Assembly: GCA_036873755.1 (NCBI GenBank)
Contig: JAVTVY010025297.1
Span: forward strand, 1-64,000
Length of the DNA: 64,000 bases
DNA from: Hanleya hanleyi
Taxonomy: Eukaryota > Mollusca > Polyplacophora > Lepidopleurida > Hanleyidae
Direction: 5' to 3'
Each line of letters opens with the position of its first letter. The first letter of the stretch is position 1. The notes beneath the pieces were generated by a model. That model made no database searches, was not told the DNA's origin, and saw only the letters and a program-made list of their open reading frames with translations. The position numbers and the translations under genes were made by a program. Positions 19,532 through 34,500 of this stretch are shown one piece after another.

Positions 19532-22500
19532 CTGAAATAGACAACAGAGAAGTAGACATAATTATTTCAATACACCAAAAGATGTCTCGCAAACGTATAA
19601 ACATATAACGAAACAACATTGATGTTAATGTATATTAGGGTAGGGTACAGGTAAACATCATTGATGTTTCTTATATATTAGGGGGGTACAGGTATACATC
19701 ACTGATGTTGTTATTGTGTTTAAGGGTAGGGTACACTTATAGATCATTGAAGTTGTTATTGCATATAAGTATAGGATACGGGTCACGAAATTTAGACAGG
19801 TGTTTCGATCATGTTAGGGTTTGCAACACTACAAACTGAGGACTGATGATAATTTATAAAATCCCTCGTATTCATGAGTGTTCCACACTAGACATGTTCG
19901 AATTTATCCCGTAATTTCTGCATTTTATATAAGAGTTGTCTCCCATTTGTGGGTTTCCTCTGGTGATATGATAATAGTAATTCTTGGATTCAGTTATTGG
20001 AACCAGTCTTAGCGCCAGTATGCATAGCTAGCCAGATGAATGCACGACCGTTACTCTCTAAAATAATTACGTTTAAATTCAATCTATCAGATTTAAATTA
20101 GTCACCAATCTTTTATTGGATTGAAAATATCTAAATCTAATACTGATAAAATGAATCTGTTGTTGACGGAAAATTCAATGTACCAGATTGAAATTCAATA
20201 GATGGAATATTCAATCTGATCGATTGGTCGTTAATTCCAATCTGATAGATTGAATTTCAATTCAATTATTTTAGAGAGAATGGCATTACTATATCGTAGA
20301 TGATCATATCCTACAGAAACTACAAGCTAGAAATAACTCACCCAACAAAGATACCACAAACGATGACAGTCCAACAGCAGTACCTTTATCCCTCTCCCAG
20401 ACGCTCCTGTTGGTGTAGGATTGAGTACTTTAATTGCACTTAATATATAACTTTTATTTCACATTTTGTTATGTTAACTAGTACGTGCACATTAGCTAAA
20501 AATTTGGTCGATGCTGAACGCTTACAGCTGAAAATAATATCCAACCCAAACATATCGACAATGACAAAACATACACAATCGCAATATTCAATATATTATA
20601 TCACGTATGCAAAGTTATTCGCAATGTAAAAAACGTTCTGTTGAGATCTCTTGACGATCCCTCGTTAGCCAACCATAGGATGTTATACATCAATGGCCAA
20701 CGCAAGGAACAGTTACAGCAGTCAAATACGACATCCAACATTCAACATACGACATTAAGCTGCCGCCCATGAAATGTCCATGTAACAACAACAGCCAACA
20801 TCACAACAAACATATACAGACTTACATTATGCTCATCCTCGATGTGAATTTAGCAAGATTATTTTATTCTGCATGTGAAGTTTAGACTTTTATTTGGGAG
20901 ATATATGTATTGGTGTGAATGTGTTTTGATTGAAAAAAATATAGAAAAGCACACATGTTCAAAATAAGCCACGGTCCACCCAGGGTCTGGTAAATTTCGC
21001 AGATGTACGAAATATATGCACAAAGAACGTCAGCTATTAAAATTGTTATTCAACCGCAATGGTCCAATAGTTTTTACAGGTGGCGCCACCTGGTGACAAA
21101 ATCCCAAATTTGTCTCCGGGTAATCCAATTTTCCGGTGTGAATGGAAAGAATAACAATAATCTTCTTAGGAAATGTCTTACCTGAGCTGCAAATCAAGAA
21201 AAAATGTTTTAGCTAGGTTATAGATAGGACATTCTGTCCTTTTACACCGGTTCTCGGATCATTCCTACCTGCGTACACAGCGGTAAACGGCCTCAACCTA
21301 GGCTCGTATGGAAAACAACGGGGCAAATGAGTAAAAATGCTGAGTATGCGAAACGGATAGAAAGATTTCATATAAAATTGTAATATTCCAACCTCCAATC
21401 TATATCAGCCAAATGCCCCCCTCCCCTTCCAAACTTTCTGCGCTATCTCCGGAACGACGAGAAATGGAGAGCTGAAACGCCGTGATTTTATATTTGATCA
21501 TATTGGGGTCATCTTGAGCTTATTTGCTTAATCCACCGAGCAATGGATCATGGGAAAATTCAAGATGGCAGCCACGTCGGGTCTGAGAAAAGTTATGTTT
21601 TTTTCATATTTCTTCAAAATTTCTGCTTTTCCGCGACGAAAAGTGGGCAAAAACTATTTTATTTCACATCACATTAATATTTACTAATTTATCATGCAAT
21701 TGTTGCGGAGAAATTGTATAAATAAAAAAAATCGGAAAGTCTGACTGAAAAATCGACCAAAAAATGCCGTTTTTGAAAATGACGTCACTGTGACGTCATC
21801 AAAGAGGCCATCTTGGATTTTTTTTTACATTTTCTGGTACAGCTTGACCCAAGGATATAGTGTGGTAACTGTCATCTCCCTAGCTCAAGGGGTAAGAAAA
21901 ATAATTAGTGGGGAGCCATTTCGGCTCCCCCAGGCCACAACAGGTCCCAAAAAGCCCAGGCCATATAGGGTTAAACTAGGAAACACATCTAGAGTCCGAG
22001 AGCCAATTGTCTTGTCCATTTTGGTACTGAGATTGGGTCGCATTCTCAGGAGATAACCTGATTTTCACAAGTTTATGTGAAAATTGAAACAATTCTGATA
22101 TACATACATACATACATGTACGTTGGATTCTAAACAAGTGAAACTGGAATAAGATTAAATACATACTCTAATGGCCGAGTAGCCTAGACGCACACACATA
22201 TTAGGAGCGATGAAGGGTTCTCCGTTGCGCACACTGCAACGCACTGTGAGAAGGTTGGTCATTCACAGAGAGGAAACACTGATGTTTTTGATCAATCATA
22301 ACTCTATCGGTAGAACAGCGGCTTGATTAGCGCTCGTGGGTTCGAATCCCGCTGGCAACCAATTTACCTTTTCCAAAAATCATATCAAGGTCCCCTGAGA
22401 AACTGAAGTGCTACCTTTCCCTTAGATGCCTGTCAGATACAGACGTCTAGTCATTCGAAATCACGGAAAAGGTATCCACATCTAAGGATAACGCATGTTT

Positions 22501-25500
22501 TGCCGGTGATTGAATATCTCATGTGTGATGAATTCATTAAACTCCTCACCACACCCTCCCGTCCCCACAGACAAGAGATAACAGTTATTACCGTCCCCTT
22601 CCACCCCTACCCTCCCCACCTTTTGTATAGACTCTACCCGTCAACTCCTATTACGTAGGTCTATTGATCCGTCTCTGAAAATACATGTAGTGATTTGAAT
22701 AATGAAAAACAAACCTTAATACGGCCACGGACAGAGGGATGGCGGAAACGGTTGCCAGGAAAGAACTTAAAACGGATACAATGATGTATGGCGTCAAGAG
22801 ATCGCACTCTCTAATACACTTGCCGGGCCTGGCTCTGAACGCTGTGACATTACCAACTGTCATATTGGACACGCATGCGCAGTGATTGTATTCCTTGCCC
22901 TGAAACAGAAGTTCAATATCTTAATTAGTCGAAGTAATATAAAATAAAAAATAGCAACTGTGGAAGTAAGCGATAAAAGGCAAAGGCGGTGATAAAATAT
23001 TCTCTCGTCTCCGACAATAATTCAGTCATAAGAACCAAAATGATAGTTGGATGTAATATCATGGCAGATATGGCGACCTAGTGGTTCAATGTGTCATATA
23101 TTAGACATATGAAAGATCCATGCCATAATGTCTACAAACATCAAAACAATACTGACGAACGATCAATTTCAGTCGATCTTGCTTTACGTCACTCATAACT
23201 GTGAGCTTTAATGGCATACAATTATTTTGCGCTGTACCAAACAGCTTTTGTGCAGGAATGAATGAATTAACGTAAAATAACAGTTAAAGGATGTTTACTC
23301 ATGTAAACGTCACTAATCCTTGTGTAAACCTCAGATGAACGAATCTATTTAAAGCAAGAAGGGGGTTAAGTATTTGCAAGTTATTTTTTCGAAAGTTCGT
23401 GGGAGACTCTTTCAGAAAAATCGATATCAAAGAATACAAACATGCAAACTGATGTTAAGACGATAAAGGGATGCCCATATAACGAGATTTTGAAAGCAGA
23501 CTGTGTATACGGCTGAACCAACTTGCATTGACGGGCGTGGTTATTATTAATATTTATTAGCATATAATGTAACACTCTCTGACTGCTTTGGACCGAAAAA
23601 TGCGGCGCGCATGCGCATTCCGTCTATATCAATATCAATTTTGGGGGGAAGCGTGTATCGTTATACGAGATATATGAAAAATATTGCCTAGTTTTACAGA
23701 AAGATAAACAAGTTAGATGCTTAACTATTTGACGAGAGCAGACCGGATAATTTATTGTTCGTCTATGGCGTCCTGAGCACCCGCCGCCCAGGTTCCATTA
23801 ACCTTACCATCTTCGAGGAACATCCCGCTACACAAGGGTTGAAGTAATTGACACCATCTGAGCCACAGACAGGGAAATACGCATTTTCCAGGCAACTACA
23901 TCCAGTACTGCAGGACGATAACTCCATTGCCATTGGTTGAGGCGCCAACACTGTATCGTACCTGTGTAATGAATAGAATTAATGAACTTATTCTTTATAT
24001 TACGGCAATCAATTAATACTGAAAAAGTCACAGCCTTCGATGAAGATTTTCGCTCTACTATCACCCGTCCTTGGTAGTCCGAGGTGCAGTACGTACACCT
24101 CTCCATATTGTTGAAAATTTCCGTTCTCCCCTTGGGACAGAGGCGCTAACAGTTTCGATAATATATGAACGGATCAAACTCAGTTCAAGTTCAGTTGGCG
24201 TCTCTGACGAGGACACGTTGATGTCATGATGTGAATAAGGAAGAACATAGTCGAGTTTGTACTCCTTCCTGCAAATGTATTATACCTTTAACTGCTCAGT
24301 AAATCAATAAATAAGCATCCAAGGCGAAATGGTAATTTTTTGCCAATTGTGGAAGAAAATAAACCAAATTTGGACACATACTCGTTGCCGGCATCTAGAT
24401 TTTTTTCGTTTCCGAGCTTAATTCAAAAGGGTACCCCCTAAGGCTTGATTATCAATGGCTACTGTCTCAACCATATCGAAGGTTGATAAGATATGCCACG
24501 TCCCATTTCCATATCTCAACAGGGACATTACCAACCCTATGGCGTCTATTACATACCCAAAGTTAACAGGATGGATTTGGTTTAATGTCACACTTGAGGT
24601 TATTTTACTCTTATTGTGACAGCCAGTTTGGTTGGTAGAGAAAGCCGGAGTACCCGGAGAGAATCTCCGCCGTCGGCAAGTAAATGGCAACCAGCGGAGC
24701 GCCTTAGACCACTAAGCCATCAAGGGCGGTACCAATGTGTAGACGACACATTGCAGATAGCCATCCACTAACTCGTAACTTGTACACATGATGGGGGTGA
24801 AGCACTTGGTCAGCGTCTGGCGTCACAAGTATTTGTTCTGAATACGAACTCGCATTCAATAAATACTCCTGGTTTGGGCCCTTTTTGTACTATCTGGCGG
24901 CCACATTATTCTTTATTTTATAACAGATGATTTGATAGGGCCATTACATCATCACTCTGAAATTTTGGTATCTAATAGCGCTCGAACCAGTGCTGGGGGC
25001 CGTGTGGTCATGAACATTCAATATGTTTCATTTCATTTCATCTTATTCATTTATCCATCAAGATAAATTAATTGTACAATGTATAGTTGTAAAATGCAGT
25101 TGGTGGGAATTAAACCCCGGAGGGCTTGTTCTATCCCCGTAGAAACAATTCGATTATACATAAGAATATAAGTTAAAGCTGGTAAATGTTGATATGAATG
25201 TAAGCGGTGAGAACATTATATAAATAAAAGCAAACACGTATCCTCGGACAATCAGCAAACTATGTTTGTTTAATGTATTGATACTGATCTATAGATAATA
25301 CTAGAGCAGCACACTGGGGGAATAAATATTGTTGATATGGTGCGATTTAGATGATGATTTAAACATGGAAATGGATGAAAATGTTTTTAAACCATGGGGG
25401 GACTTGTTCCATATTCGGGGTCCTTTGACCCTCAAAGAATGAAATGATAGGTCAGAGGAATAAAACGGTCTATATAGATTTGTGTTGGATTGGCGTGTGA

Positions 25501-28500
25501 CATACGAGTGAACGTCAGAGATTTTTGTGAAGAAGTTCCGAAATGATAAAGGCAAAAGTGTGGTAAAGAAAATGAACTTATGAATGAGCAGCAGAGTGAG
25601 ATGGTCATTTAGTTCAGTGATCGGCAAAATATTCAATTCAACGAAAAGTGGGTCAGTGTGGGCGAGTCTATCGGTTGAAGCTATTATGCGACTGATTCTT
25701 TTTTGGAGTATTTTCAGTGGCTGAAGATGAGTTGGGTACGCATTTCTCCAGACAATGTTGCAGTAGGATAAGTACGGATAGATCAGTGAGTAATACAAAA
25801 TGTACAAATATTTTTTATTTAGGCAGGACTTGATATGATTGATTACACCAATATTTCTCGAAAGTTTCTTACGTATTTCATCGATGTGTGTTACCCAATT
25901 TAGCCTATCATTGAAATGAACACCTAAAAATGTGAAGTTAAAGACGTGTTCAATTTCATTTCCACATATTGATATTTTGGGTACGTCAGCATAATTGTAT
26001 GGTTTTGAAGGTTTGAAGAACATAAATTTCGTCTTTTTAATATTCAGAGATAGTTTATTACAGGAGAACCAGTTGTTTAGCTTGTCCAACTCAGTTGTCA
26101 TGGTGTCGGCTAGCAGTTTTGGATCACTATCGGACAAAGTGACACTTGTGTCGTCAGCAAAGAGGATAATATTAAGTAGTCGCGAAACACTGTTAATGTC
26201 ATTTATATCCAGTAGGAAAAGTATAGGGCCAAGAATTGAGCCTTGAGGTACTCCACAAGTAATACGTCTGAATGATGATAATGTGTTATTGTATGAAACG
26301 CACTGGGATCGTGATGTTAAATAACTTCGGAACCAGTCGTTGCAAATACCTCGCAAACCGTAGTAATCCAATTTAGCCAATAAAATATCGTGGTTCACAG
26401 TATCAAACGCTTTTGAAAGGTCGAGGAAAGTGGTAATGCTATACTTTTTAGATTCCCTTGCAGATACCAAGTATTCGTACAATGATAGGACAGCTAGGGA
26501 AGTCGAATGGTTAGCTCTAAAACCAAACTGGTTGGAGCACAGAATATTATTGTTTTCCAGAAAATCTAGCATTCTTATAACTACTAATTTCTCAAGGATC
26601 TTACTAAAGCAGGGTAGTACTGACATGGGTCGATAATTATTTACAAGATTCTTCTCTCCAGCTTTGTAAATAGGTGTGATCTTGGCGATTTTCATGGTAT
26701 CTGGGACTTTTCCAGATTCATAAGAAATATTTATGATGAGACTCATATTCACCGTTGTCGTCTATATATGTCAAATCGTCACGGACGGTACATTTACTGA
26801 TACTATCGTTAACGTATAGAACCAGACCGCCACCCTTTCTTTTGTTTCTGGACGAAAGAAAAGGTTGATATCCTGGAATATCAAAGAGATCGGAAGTATT
26901 GGCATCTAACCAGCTTTCAGAAATTCCAATGATCGAAAAATTGAATTGTAGGTTGCAGATATACCCAACTATTTCAGAAAAATGCTTTTTGAGGCTCCTC
27001 GCATTAAAATGTAAAAATGAGAGAGAGTTGGAATCAAGAATATCATTCGATTGAATATGGGCAAGAAAAGAATCTTCTAAGTAGTAGTTCGATTGAGAAG
27101 GACTTACACTTCTCCAGTGACGGATTTCGTCGAGATTGCCGTCAGTTGTATATGTAGATGTATCCATATCGTTCAGATCTAGAGGATTAAAGCACATGTT
27201 TTCGAAGCCAGGCATTAGCGAGTCAGTTGGATCATGGAGTGGAAGGGTATTACTAATTTGGGGTTCGTTATAGAAAGGTAATTGTGATAGATACTTTTCT
27301 GGAACAACCCCTGTGGAAAAGTTTCTATCCATGGTAATTGCAAATAAATATTCTGATTACATGATATATTTCAGTGTGGTTAAAGAAAAATATGAGAGAA
27401 GGTTGTGTTACGAGACATGGATGCTGAGATTGTCGGAGGATACACAAAATACAAAGGCTGGAAAACCAGCAACAAAGGAATGTATAACAGTGCATATATA
27501 TATATATGTACAAATCTGTGTTTGGTGAGGAAACTATCACAATAACTTGGAACTGTACTGGTTGAATACCTAATGCGTTGAGGTAATTTATAGTACTGGG
27601 GGTGCAGTTTGATAAAGGGGGGTACGTGGTGTGGGAGGGGGGGAGGCGGAGGGGGAAGTGAGTGGGTATAGACCACTAAAAATAGATAGTTTTTCAGTTA
27701 TGCGAATGAAAACATTTAGAAGGCGAGTAAAGCAAGTATATATAGCGTTAAACAGAGGACTGGACGTACAATAGTCAACTACCTGGTAAGCAGCTATGCT
27801 CACAGGAACAGCTTTAACCCTATCTGGCCTGGGCGATTTGGGGTGTATCGCAGCCTGGGGGGGAGGCGGAAAGTGCTCCCTATATATTTTCTCTACCACT
27901 AAGGCTAGAGCGCTGAAACTTACCACACAGTATCTTTGGTTCAAGCTCTACCGAGAAATGTAAAAAAAATCCAAGATGGCCACCACGATGACGTCACAGT
28001 GACGTAATCTTCTCGGAAGCCATTTTTCGGCCTTTTGGGGGTCGATTTTTCGAAATTTTCATTTTCCCGATTTTTCTCTCGACAAAAATCCAATAAAATA
28101 TAGAATAATTAGTTTTGCATAAATAAAATACTTTCAAGGCCTTTTAGGCAAGGAAAATGTGAAAAAATGGAGCGAAAAGATTGAAAAACACGACTTTCGC
28201 GGATACCACATGGCCGCCATTTTGAATTTAACCATGATCCTCTGCCCGGGGGTATATGAAAATAGGCTCAAAATGACCCCAATAAGATAAGCTTAAAAGT
28301 CACCAAGTTTCAGCCTCCTCGATTTTGTCGTTTTGGAGCAGCAGAGAAAAGTTCACTAGGGGGCACTTTCCGCCCCCTCCCCCAGGACAGGTAGGGTTAT
28401 GAAAATATGCATTCAGTATATCTGTCTTTGGGGTTATTTGACTTCTTGTCAGTACGCCGAAATCGTTTTCTACCGTCCTTTTTAATGTTTTGTTTAAGAA

Positions 28501-31500
28501 TATTATGGATTAGCCAGATGGCTTTGGTGCGCAGGGTCATCTCTGATCTCCAAGCGCATTTCAATCGATAGCGAGGCACTTAGGCTGACAGCAGTACGTT
28601 AAAATATGGTGAATGAAAGTTACTGTCTTACCTATACGCCTGGAAACCTTCTATATAAGGCTGTGGACACGCCAGGAACAAACTCACTGCTTCAATCAGA
28701 ACAGATATCCCACGCACAAAAACGACTAACTTGACACAGCCGGTTAGCTGGAGCTTCAACCTTGTCGTAACTATACCACCGACAAGCATTCCAATAGATG
28801 CCGCTATGAGAGATGTCGTCCCTGGGTTAAAGAAATATAATATGTTGTTCCTAATTTGAGCAAAATATACCAAACTGACGAAGTGTACGGAATACATGGA
28901 ACCATTCCCGATAGGAGAGAGAGAGAATTATATTTAAGTCGCGTCCAGCAATATTTAGCTATATAGCGACGATCACATACAACTAAGTACGACAATAAGG
29001 CAGGTTCGCAATCCAATGAGTTAATATTGATGGACAACACATTAAAGAAATGGAACATACATTACAATTCATTTAACAAACCGACAACTCTCAAAGCCTT
29101 TAAAATCATATCTTCTCTCGCCAGACTAAAAATATCTCCTACATTAACTGCTCGACAAAAAAGAATCACTTGGAATATATCAAAATATGTTCAACTGTGA
29201 GTTTCTCGTGACATCGAATACACATCGGGGCGAGTTCCTCTATTCCCGATAACTATGCATTTGGTATAATTATTTTTTACGTTGTGACTGCGCAACAATT
29301 TAATTAATAATCTGTTTTCATCATTAAAATATATTTTCTAGCCGCTATCAGACTAGGAAACGTTATACAATAAATGTAACCATTTGGAGTTTCGATCACC
29401 ATGTCCCCGCCAATAAATATTAATCCTTCTTATTCATAACGTAACCAAACACTTATCAATATATAAATATCACACAAAATTATCAACTCTCAATGTCATG
29501 GCGTACAGACGGACCCACCCGTTTTTCATAACGCCTGAAAACGATCAGATAATCTTTCATGTTGAGCAGCAGGGCTCGAATTTCAAAGCTGATATTTAGA
29601 CGCTACGCTTCAGAAAGATGTACAAATCAGAGCTCACTTTTCAATGGATAAGTTCGCCCAGGAGAAATGGAAAAGCCTTATCAAGGAGAAGATGCGACGA
29701 GAATAAAAGTGCAACTACGATCAAGTAATGTATAAAGTCCCAATCGTGCTGAATCGACCTCTGAGCGAAAAAGTTAACCAAGGACAGAAACACCGAACTT
29801 TGGCACACCGATTGACGACATAAACGCAATATATTGTGACCATGGGATCAAATAAGTGGAAGTGATTTGTCAATGGAAATTTGAAATATTCTTTCCTGTA
29901 TACGTGCACTGCTAAAAGCTAGGTTGTAACGCGTTTTGTCGCTGCGTGCAATCATCTCGTTTTGTCACAACTGTTGCATTGTGTTGCATCTAATGGACGA
30001 CAACTACTTTGTAGAGGGGAGAAGGGAGGGAATTTGGCTTAATGTCACACTCAAGTTTGTTTCACTCATATGGTGACAGTCAGTTTGGTTGGTGGAGGAA
30101 GCTGGAGTACCCGCAGAGAACCACCGCCCTTCGGCAAGTAACTGACAAACTTTCACACGTGGACCAGCTGGGTTCGAACCCGTGCCGGTTCAGCGGTGTG
30201 AGGCTAGTGGTCACCAGCGAAGCGCCTTAGACCACTCGGCCACCGAGGGCCCTCAACTACTTTGTAATGAACTACAGCATCCTTCAATTGAGTGGTGGTT
30301 GTACGTGCGACAATTTATCAACAGCAAACTCAAATAATGCCTGAAAAGCGTATTTATACCTACCCAGAGATGAAAGAAAATATATATCAGAGCCCACTCT
30401 AAAACTTAAGTATAAGCTAGGGTCAAGTCAGACACACATATCTTGGTACAGCTGACATCAATTCCAACCGATAACTGGTCGTTTTGTCTCAACCCAAGTC
30501 TCACTACTTTCAGTCTCATCACATTGGATCAACACCACACCCATGACCATCAACCATCGAGCGAGCCTAAACTCGGCGACCATCGAGGCATAGGGGTTGA
30601 ACCTGGGTTCCACGAGTTATAGCGACCACGACACTTGAAATATAGATTATATATTTTAATCGTTAACCGTCAACCGTCAACCAAAGGCTGAGGACAGAGA
30701 CCAGTCTTACCCATTAACATGTTTGACTTGAAAGTAGACAGCCCAAAATGCACCTCCATATATTTTGGCGTAAACGCCAGACGTCCTGCCAGGGGAAAGA
30801 ATTCCAGAACAGTCGCCGTAAGAATGCAAACATAGGTGCAGTTTGTCAGCAAGCGTATAATGGCTTTTGGCATGTCTGAAATGAAAAGGAAGATTAACAG
30901 ACTGTAGATTTTTCTTTTTCAAAACCAGAAATAGCTACAGTATTTTCGTTACTTTCGGATTATTGTTCTGACTAAAGCAGTTTATGGTATTCGCTCTTCC
31001 CAGCTTTTTGCACAGAGGGAATGTATTCCCACAGCAAAATATGCATTTTCACAGAAAATTGTACCCATAAGTTACATTATATGTTATCCTGAAATTTTCT
31101 TATTCCAGAGTGCAGAAACACAATAAAAGTCTTACAATGTGACTACATATATCAGAATGATAGTTGGTATGGTGTAAAACCCGCCACTGAGCATATATAC
31201 ATATGGAATGATTTTGGAGAGAGAAAGAATAAATTGGTCGTCTGCGGGATTCGAACCCCACGACCTCGGCTCAACGCGCCGATGCTCTACCGACTGAGCT
31301 GTGACGGCCCATAGATATTACACTCGTGGCTTGTCCCTGTGATGACCATTGTTCTCCCTCGGTGTTACATTTGTCCGCAACTGGCTTTATAATGAAGAAA
31401 TGATATTTGGTATGGCGTAAAGCCCGCCACTGAGCATATACATATGAAATGATTTTTGAGAGAGAAAGAATAAATTGGTCGTCAGCGGGATTCGAACCCA

Positions 31501-34500
31501 CCACCCCGGCTCAACGCGCCGATGCTCTACCGAATGAGCTCTGACGGCCCATAGGTATTACACCCGTGGATTGTCCATGTGATGACCAATCTTCTCTCCC
31601 GGTCTTGCGTTTGTGCGCAACTGTACGCCATACCAAATATAATTTCTTCATTATAAAGCCAGTTGCGCTCAAAATGTCAGCAACTAAAATACAGAAACTG
31701 GTTGTAATATATATATGTTACCCCAACTGTATATATGTGTGACTGTATAAAACACGACTTTAAAATGTCCTACAGTAACGTGCGTTCATCAACTGCACCA
31801 CGACGCAGTGCGACAAGTAACTTTGTCTAAATTATTCCCAGAGCCTGTTGTGATAAAAAATATTTTAAAAAGTTTTAATATAAAGCCATTAGAAGAGGCA
31901 GCACATCTTTGGATAACAACCACCTATTGATATGACTAACATTTAGGTGTAAATTTATTTTTGGCTCAGGTTGTTAATATTTTAACCACACAAAAAAATT
32001 ATACAAAGATGAGAAGTTAGGTGGTACAAGCGATGTAAGTTGTACGTTGCTCAGAGCAAACGTTTTACGGTACATTTCTTGTTAGGGAACTGTTTTGTGT
32101 TCTCGTGTCACTTGCTACACTGTTGCACATAAAATATTGGTGTTTACTTTAATTTCTATTTGAATTTTGCTACAGTCTATCATCTGCGCTTAATGTCGAA
32201 CACGCATTCAACCAGGACTTTCCATTTTAATAATGTGTTGAACAAGCTTTCGTTGTATTATTTTTCAGTGTTTGCGGTTTACATTTATTATAAATCCGTA
32301 CGCCATGATTAACAGCTCGATATATTTTCCCTCTTGGTTTCAACCAAGAAGTTAACTGTAAAATTGTAAACAAACCTTTCAATCTATCGGCGAAGCGAAA
32401 ATTCTCTCCCGATGCTATTTCTCTCCGCCGTTCGACTTCTTCTCTTTCTTCGTCGCTACTTCCCGTCTTGATTGCCATCCGCTTCGGAAAGAACAACAAT
32501 GGAATTGCCACTACCAATGCCGCCAATCCAAAGATAATGAAACCCAGCCACCAGGCTCCGATCCATCGAGGATCCCTTACCGACAAATCTCTGTCTAAGA
32601 TATTGACAAAGAAGTAAAACGTTTTTTTAGAGACATTTCAGAAGTAACTAAACGAATTATTACTATTACACAACTTCTTTGTTTATTAGGTGGTAGGGGA
32701 GAGTGGGGACACATGGGACAGGGGAGACTTGGGACACCCCTTAGTTGGTACCCTTGTGGAAGCCAATGGAGACTGGGCTTACATGTGTTGTTTGGTTTTC
32801 ATACCACCTTCCACATTTACCATTCTGGTGATTCCTGCAATCATTGAAGTGAGTAAATCTCTCTTGTTGTGTTTTTCAACTTGAAAAGCTAGATTTTGGA
32901 GGCCACGCCCATTTCTTTATACGATGCAATATTAGGTATATGATGTCGATATCTTAGCACAGGATTCTTTGTTATACAGGTCACACATGACACTGACCGA
33001 ATTTGTGAGGGCATGGGCAGTTGAGCAAAAAATCGCCATTTTGCTAAGTTGGTCCCCCCCTGGGGAGAGTTGGGACACAGTGTTTTCCCGATAGTGTCCC
33101 ATCTCTCCCTGCACTTTCGCAGAATATTGCGATATGTATGGTATTACTTTCTGTCGGCAAAGTGATAATGTGTTAGCAAGTTCACATTTCCATGTTAAAC
33201 CATTATTTCTTCAAATAAAAAAGTTAGTTTGATTGCATTTAAGTCTTTACATCGGTTGTCCCATATCTCCCAACTACTTGTCCCATGTCTCCCGACAGTG
33301 TCTCAAGTCACCCCTAAAATACACTGAAATGAAATCATCTCCACATCATAACACATTCGGTTTTGGTGTCTTAAACACTGTGGCATTGCATGGGTATTGT
33401 TCCCAGGTTGGTGTATTGCACGCATTGATTTGCATTTTGGACCGGATGTGAAATAATGTGACGACACAGAAATAGTGTCCCAGGTCTCCCCACTCTCCCC
33501 TAACGTTCTGCTTACAAGCTAGTTAATTACTAATTTCAAATGAAACGACAAATCAACAAATGACATATTGATTATAGACAACCTGTTATATAAATAGATT
33601 ACCAGACACGCAAAATACAACGCAAAGCCCCACAACAGAAGCCAAACCTCACTAATAGCAGGAAATATCCAAAATAAATAATGACACATCTAAAGTCATT
33701 TCTCCCAGCAGATAAGCGAAACCCACGTACTTAAAGGTGAATTGCAAAACTTTCCAATGTTCTGCTAAAATGTCACAAAACAAGAACTTCTATAGTTGTT
33801 ACAAATATATGTGGTAATAGTTTTGTGGGTTATTGTTTTATTTTGAGTATATGAGAAGTCAAAACTTACAGCATCAGAAAACGAGAGGCAGAACTTTTAA
33901 AAACGCCATCGCTTGCCTCCAGTTGTTTTTGGAACGTCATGACGTTATAGTGCTCCTCGCTAATTCATCCGACGTAGCATGACGTCACATTTAGATAAAA
34001 CTTGAATGAAGGAGATCCCTATAACGTCATAATGTTCTACAAACCAAGAGAGACAAGCGATGCAAGTTTTCCAGATAACAGGATAACTTAAATATTGTTA
34101 TTGTTACTTAAAATATATTTGCCCCCAAAAACGTATAAAGTTATGTCACATAAGACAAGATGTATATAAGCAACATTTTAGATAAAATTAAAAGCTTTGC
34201 AGTTCACCTAAACTAAATAAATAAAAAAAATAGTCAACTAGTCAAGGACGGTACCACCTGCAATAAACTAGAAGCGGTACCGTTGGCCGGCATGATAGAG
34301 AACACAAAGCCTGTTTAACAGAACTCCTGAAAAAAAGAAGTCGATTGACGCTGAGCTACAAATAACTTGATAGTTCAAAATCCTCGCTCCCTTATGCCAG
34401 AGCCACGATAAAGATTCACAAAACCCCAGATAAGTCCATGCTAGTAATCTGCGCCAGACCAACAATCCACTACAGTATAGCCCAATACCTTACTAAGATA

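Larger units (their letters stand above)
20407..22714. other. SLCO intron 7
   Basis: Carries a reverse-oriented MITE copy (21412-21973) and a tRNA-like SINE region near 22170-22365. No other exon needed. Confidence 0.6.
25026..27332 (-). mobile_element. CR1/L2-type LINE with internal deletion
   Basis: Minus strand. An upstream frame (27332-26750) begins an endonuclease domain (LHFNARSLKKHFSEIVG, IIGISESWLD, KRKGGGLVLYV). A downstream frame (26752-25301) holds a full reverse transcriptase (YRPMSVLPCFSKILEK, CGVPQGSILGPILFLL, FADDT) and C-terminal region. Most of the endonuclease, including its later catalytic residues, is missing at about 26750, with the frames overlapping out of phase. The 3' end shows a (ATGAA)n-like tail near 25026-25065, as in L2/CR1 elements. 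It sits in an intron in the host gene's orientation. It cannot encode a working full protein. Confidence 0.88.
23962..28631. other. SLCO intron 5 with LINE and SINE
   Basis: About 4.7 kb. Holds a tRNA-SINE (24572-24727), the internally deleted LINE (25026-27332, same strand as the host gene) and a MITE (27825-28399). Confidence 0.7.
28822..30710. other. SLCO intron 4
   Basis: Contains a LINE 3' relic (29040-29270) and a tRNA-Leu-type SINE (30035-30250). Confidence 0.6.

Noticed and set aside
31236..31549. Two tRNA genes
   Set aside because: The heads keep A and B boxes, but the acceptor stem has a mismatch, base 33 is not T, and both continue into the same SINE body.
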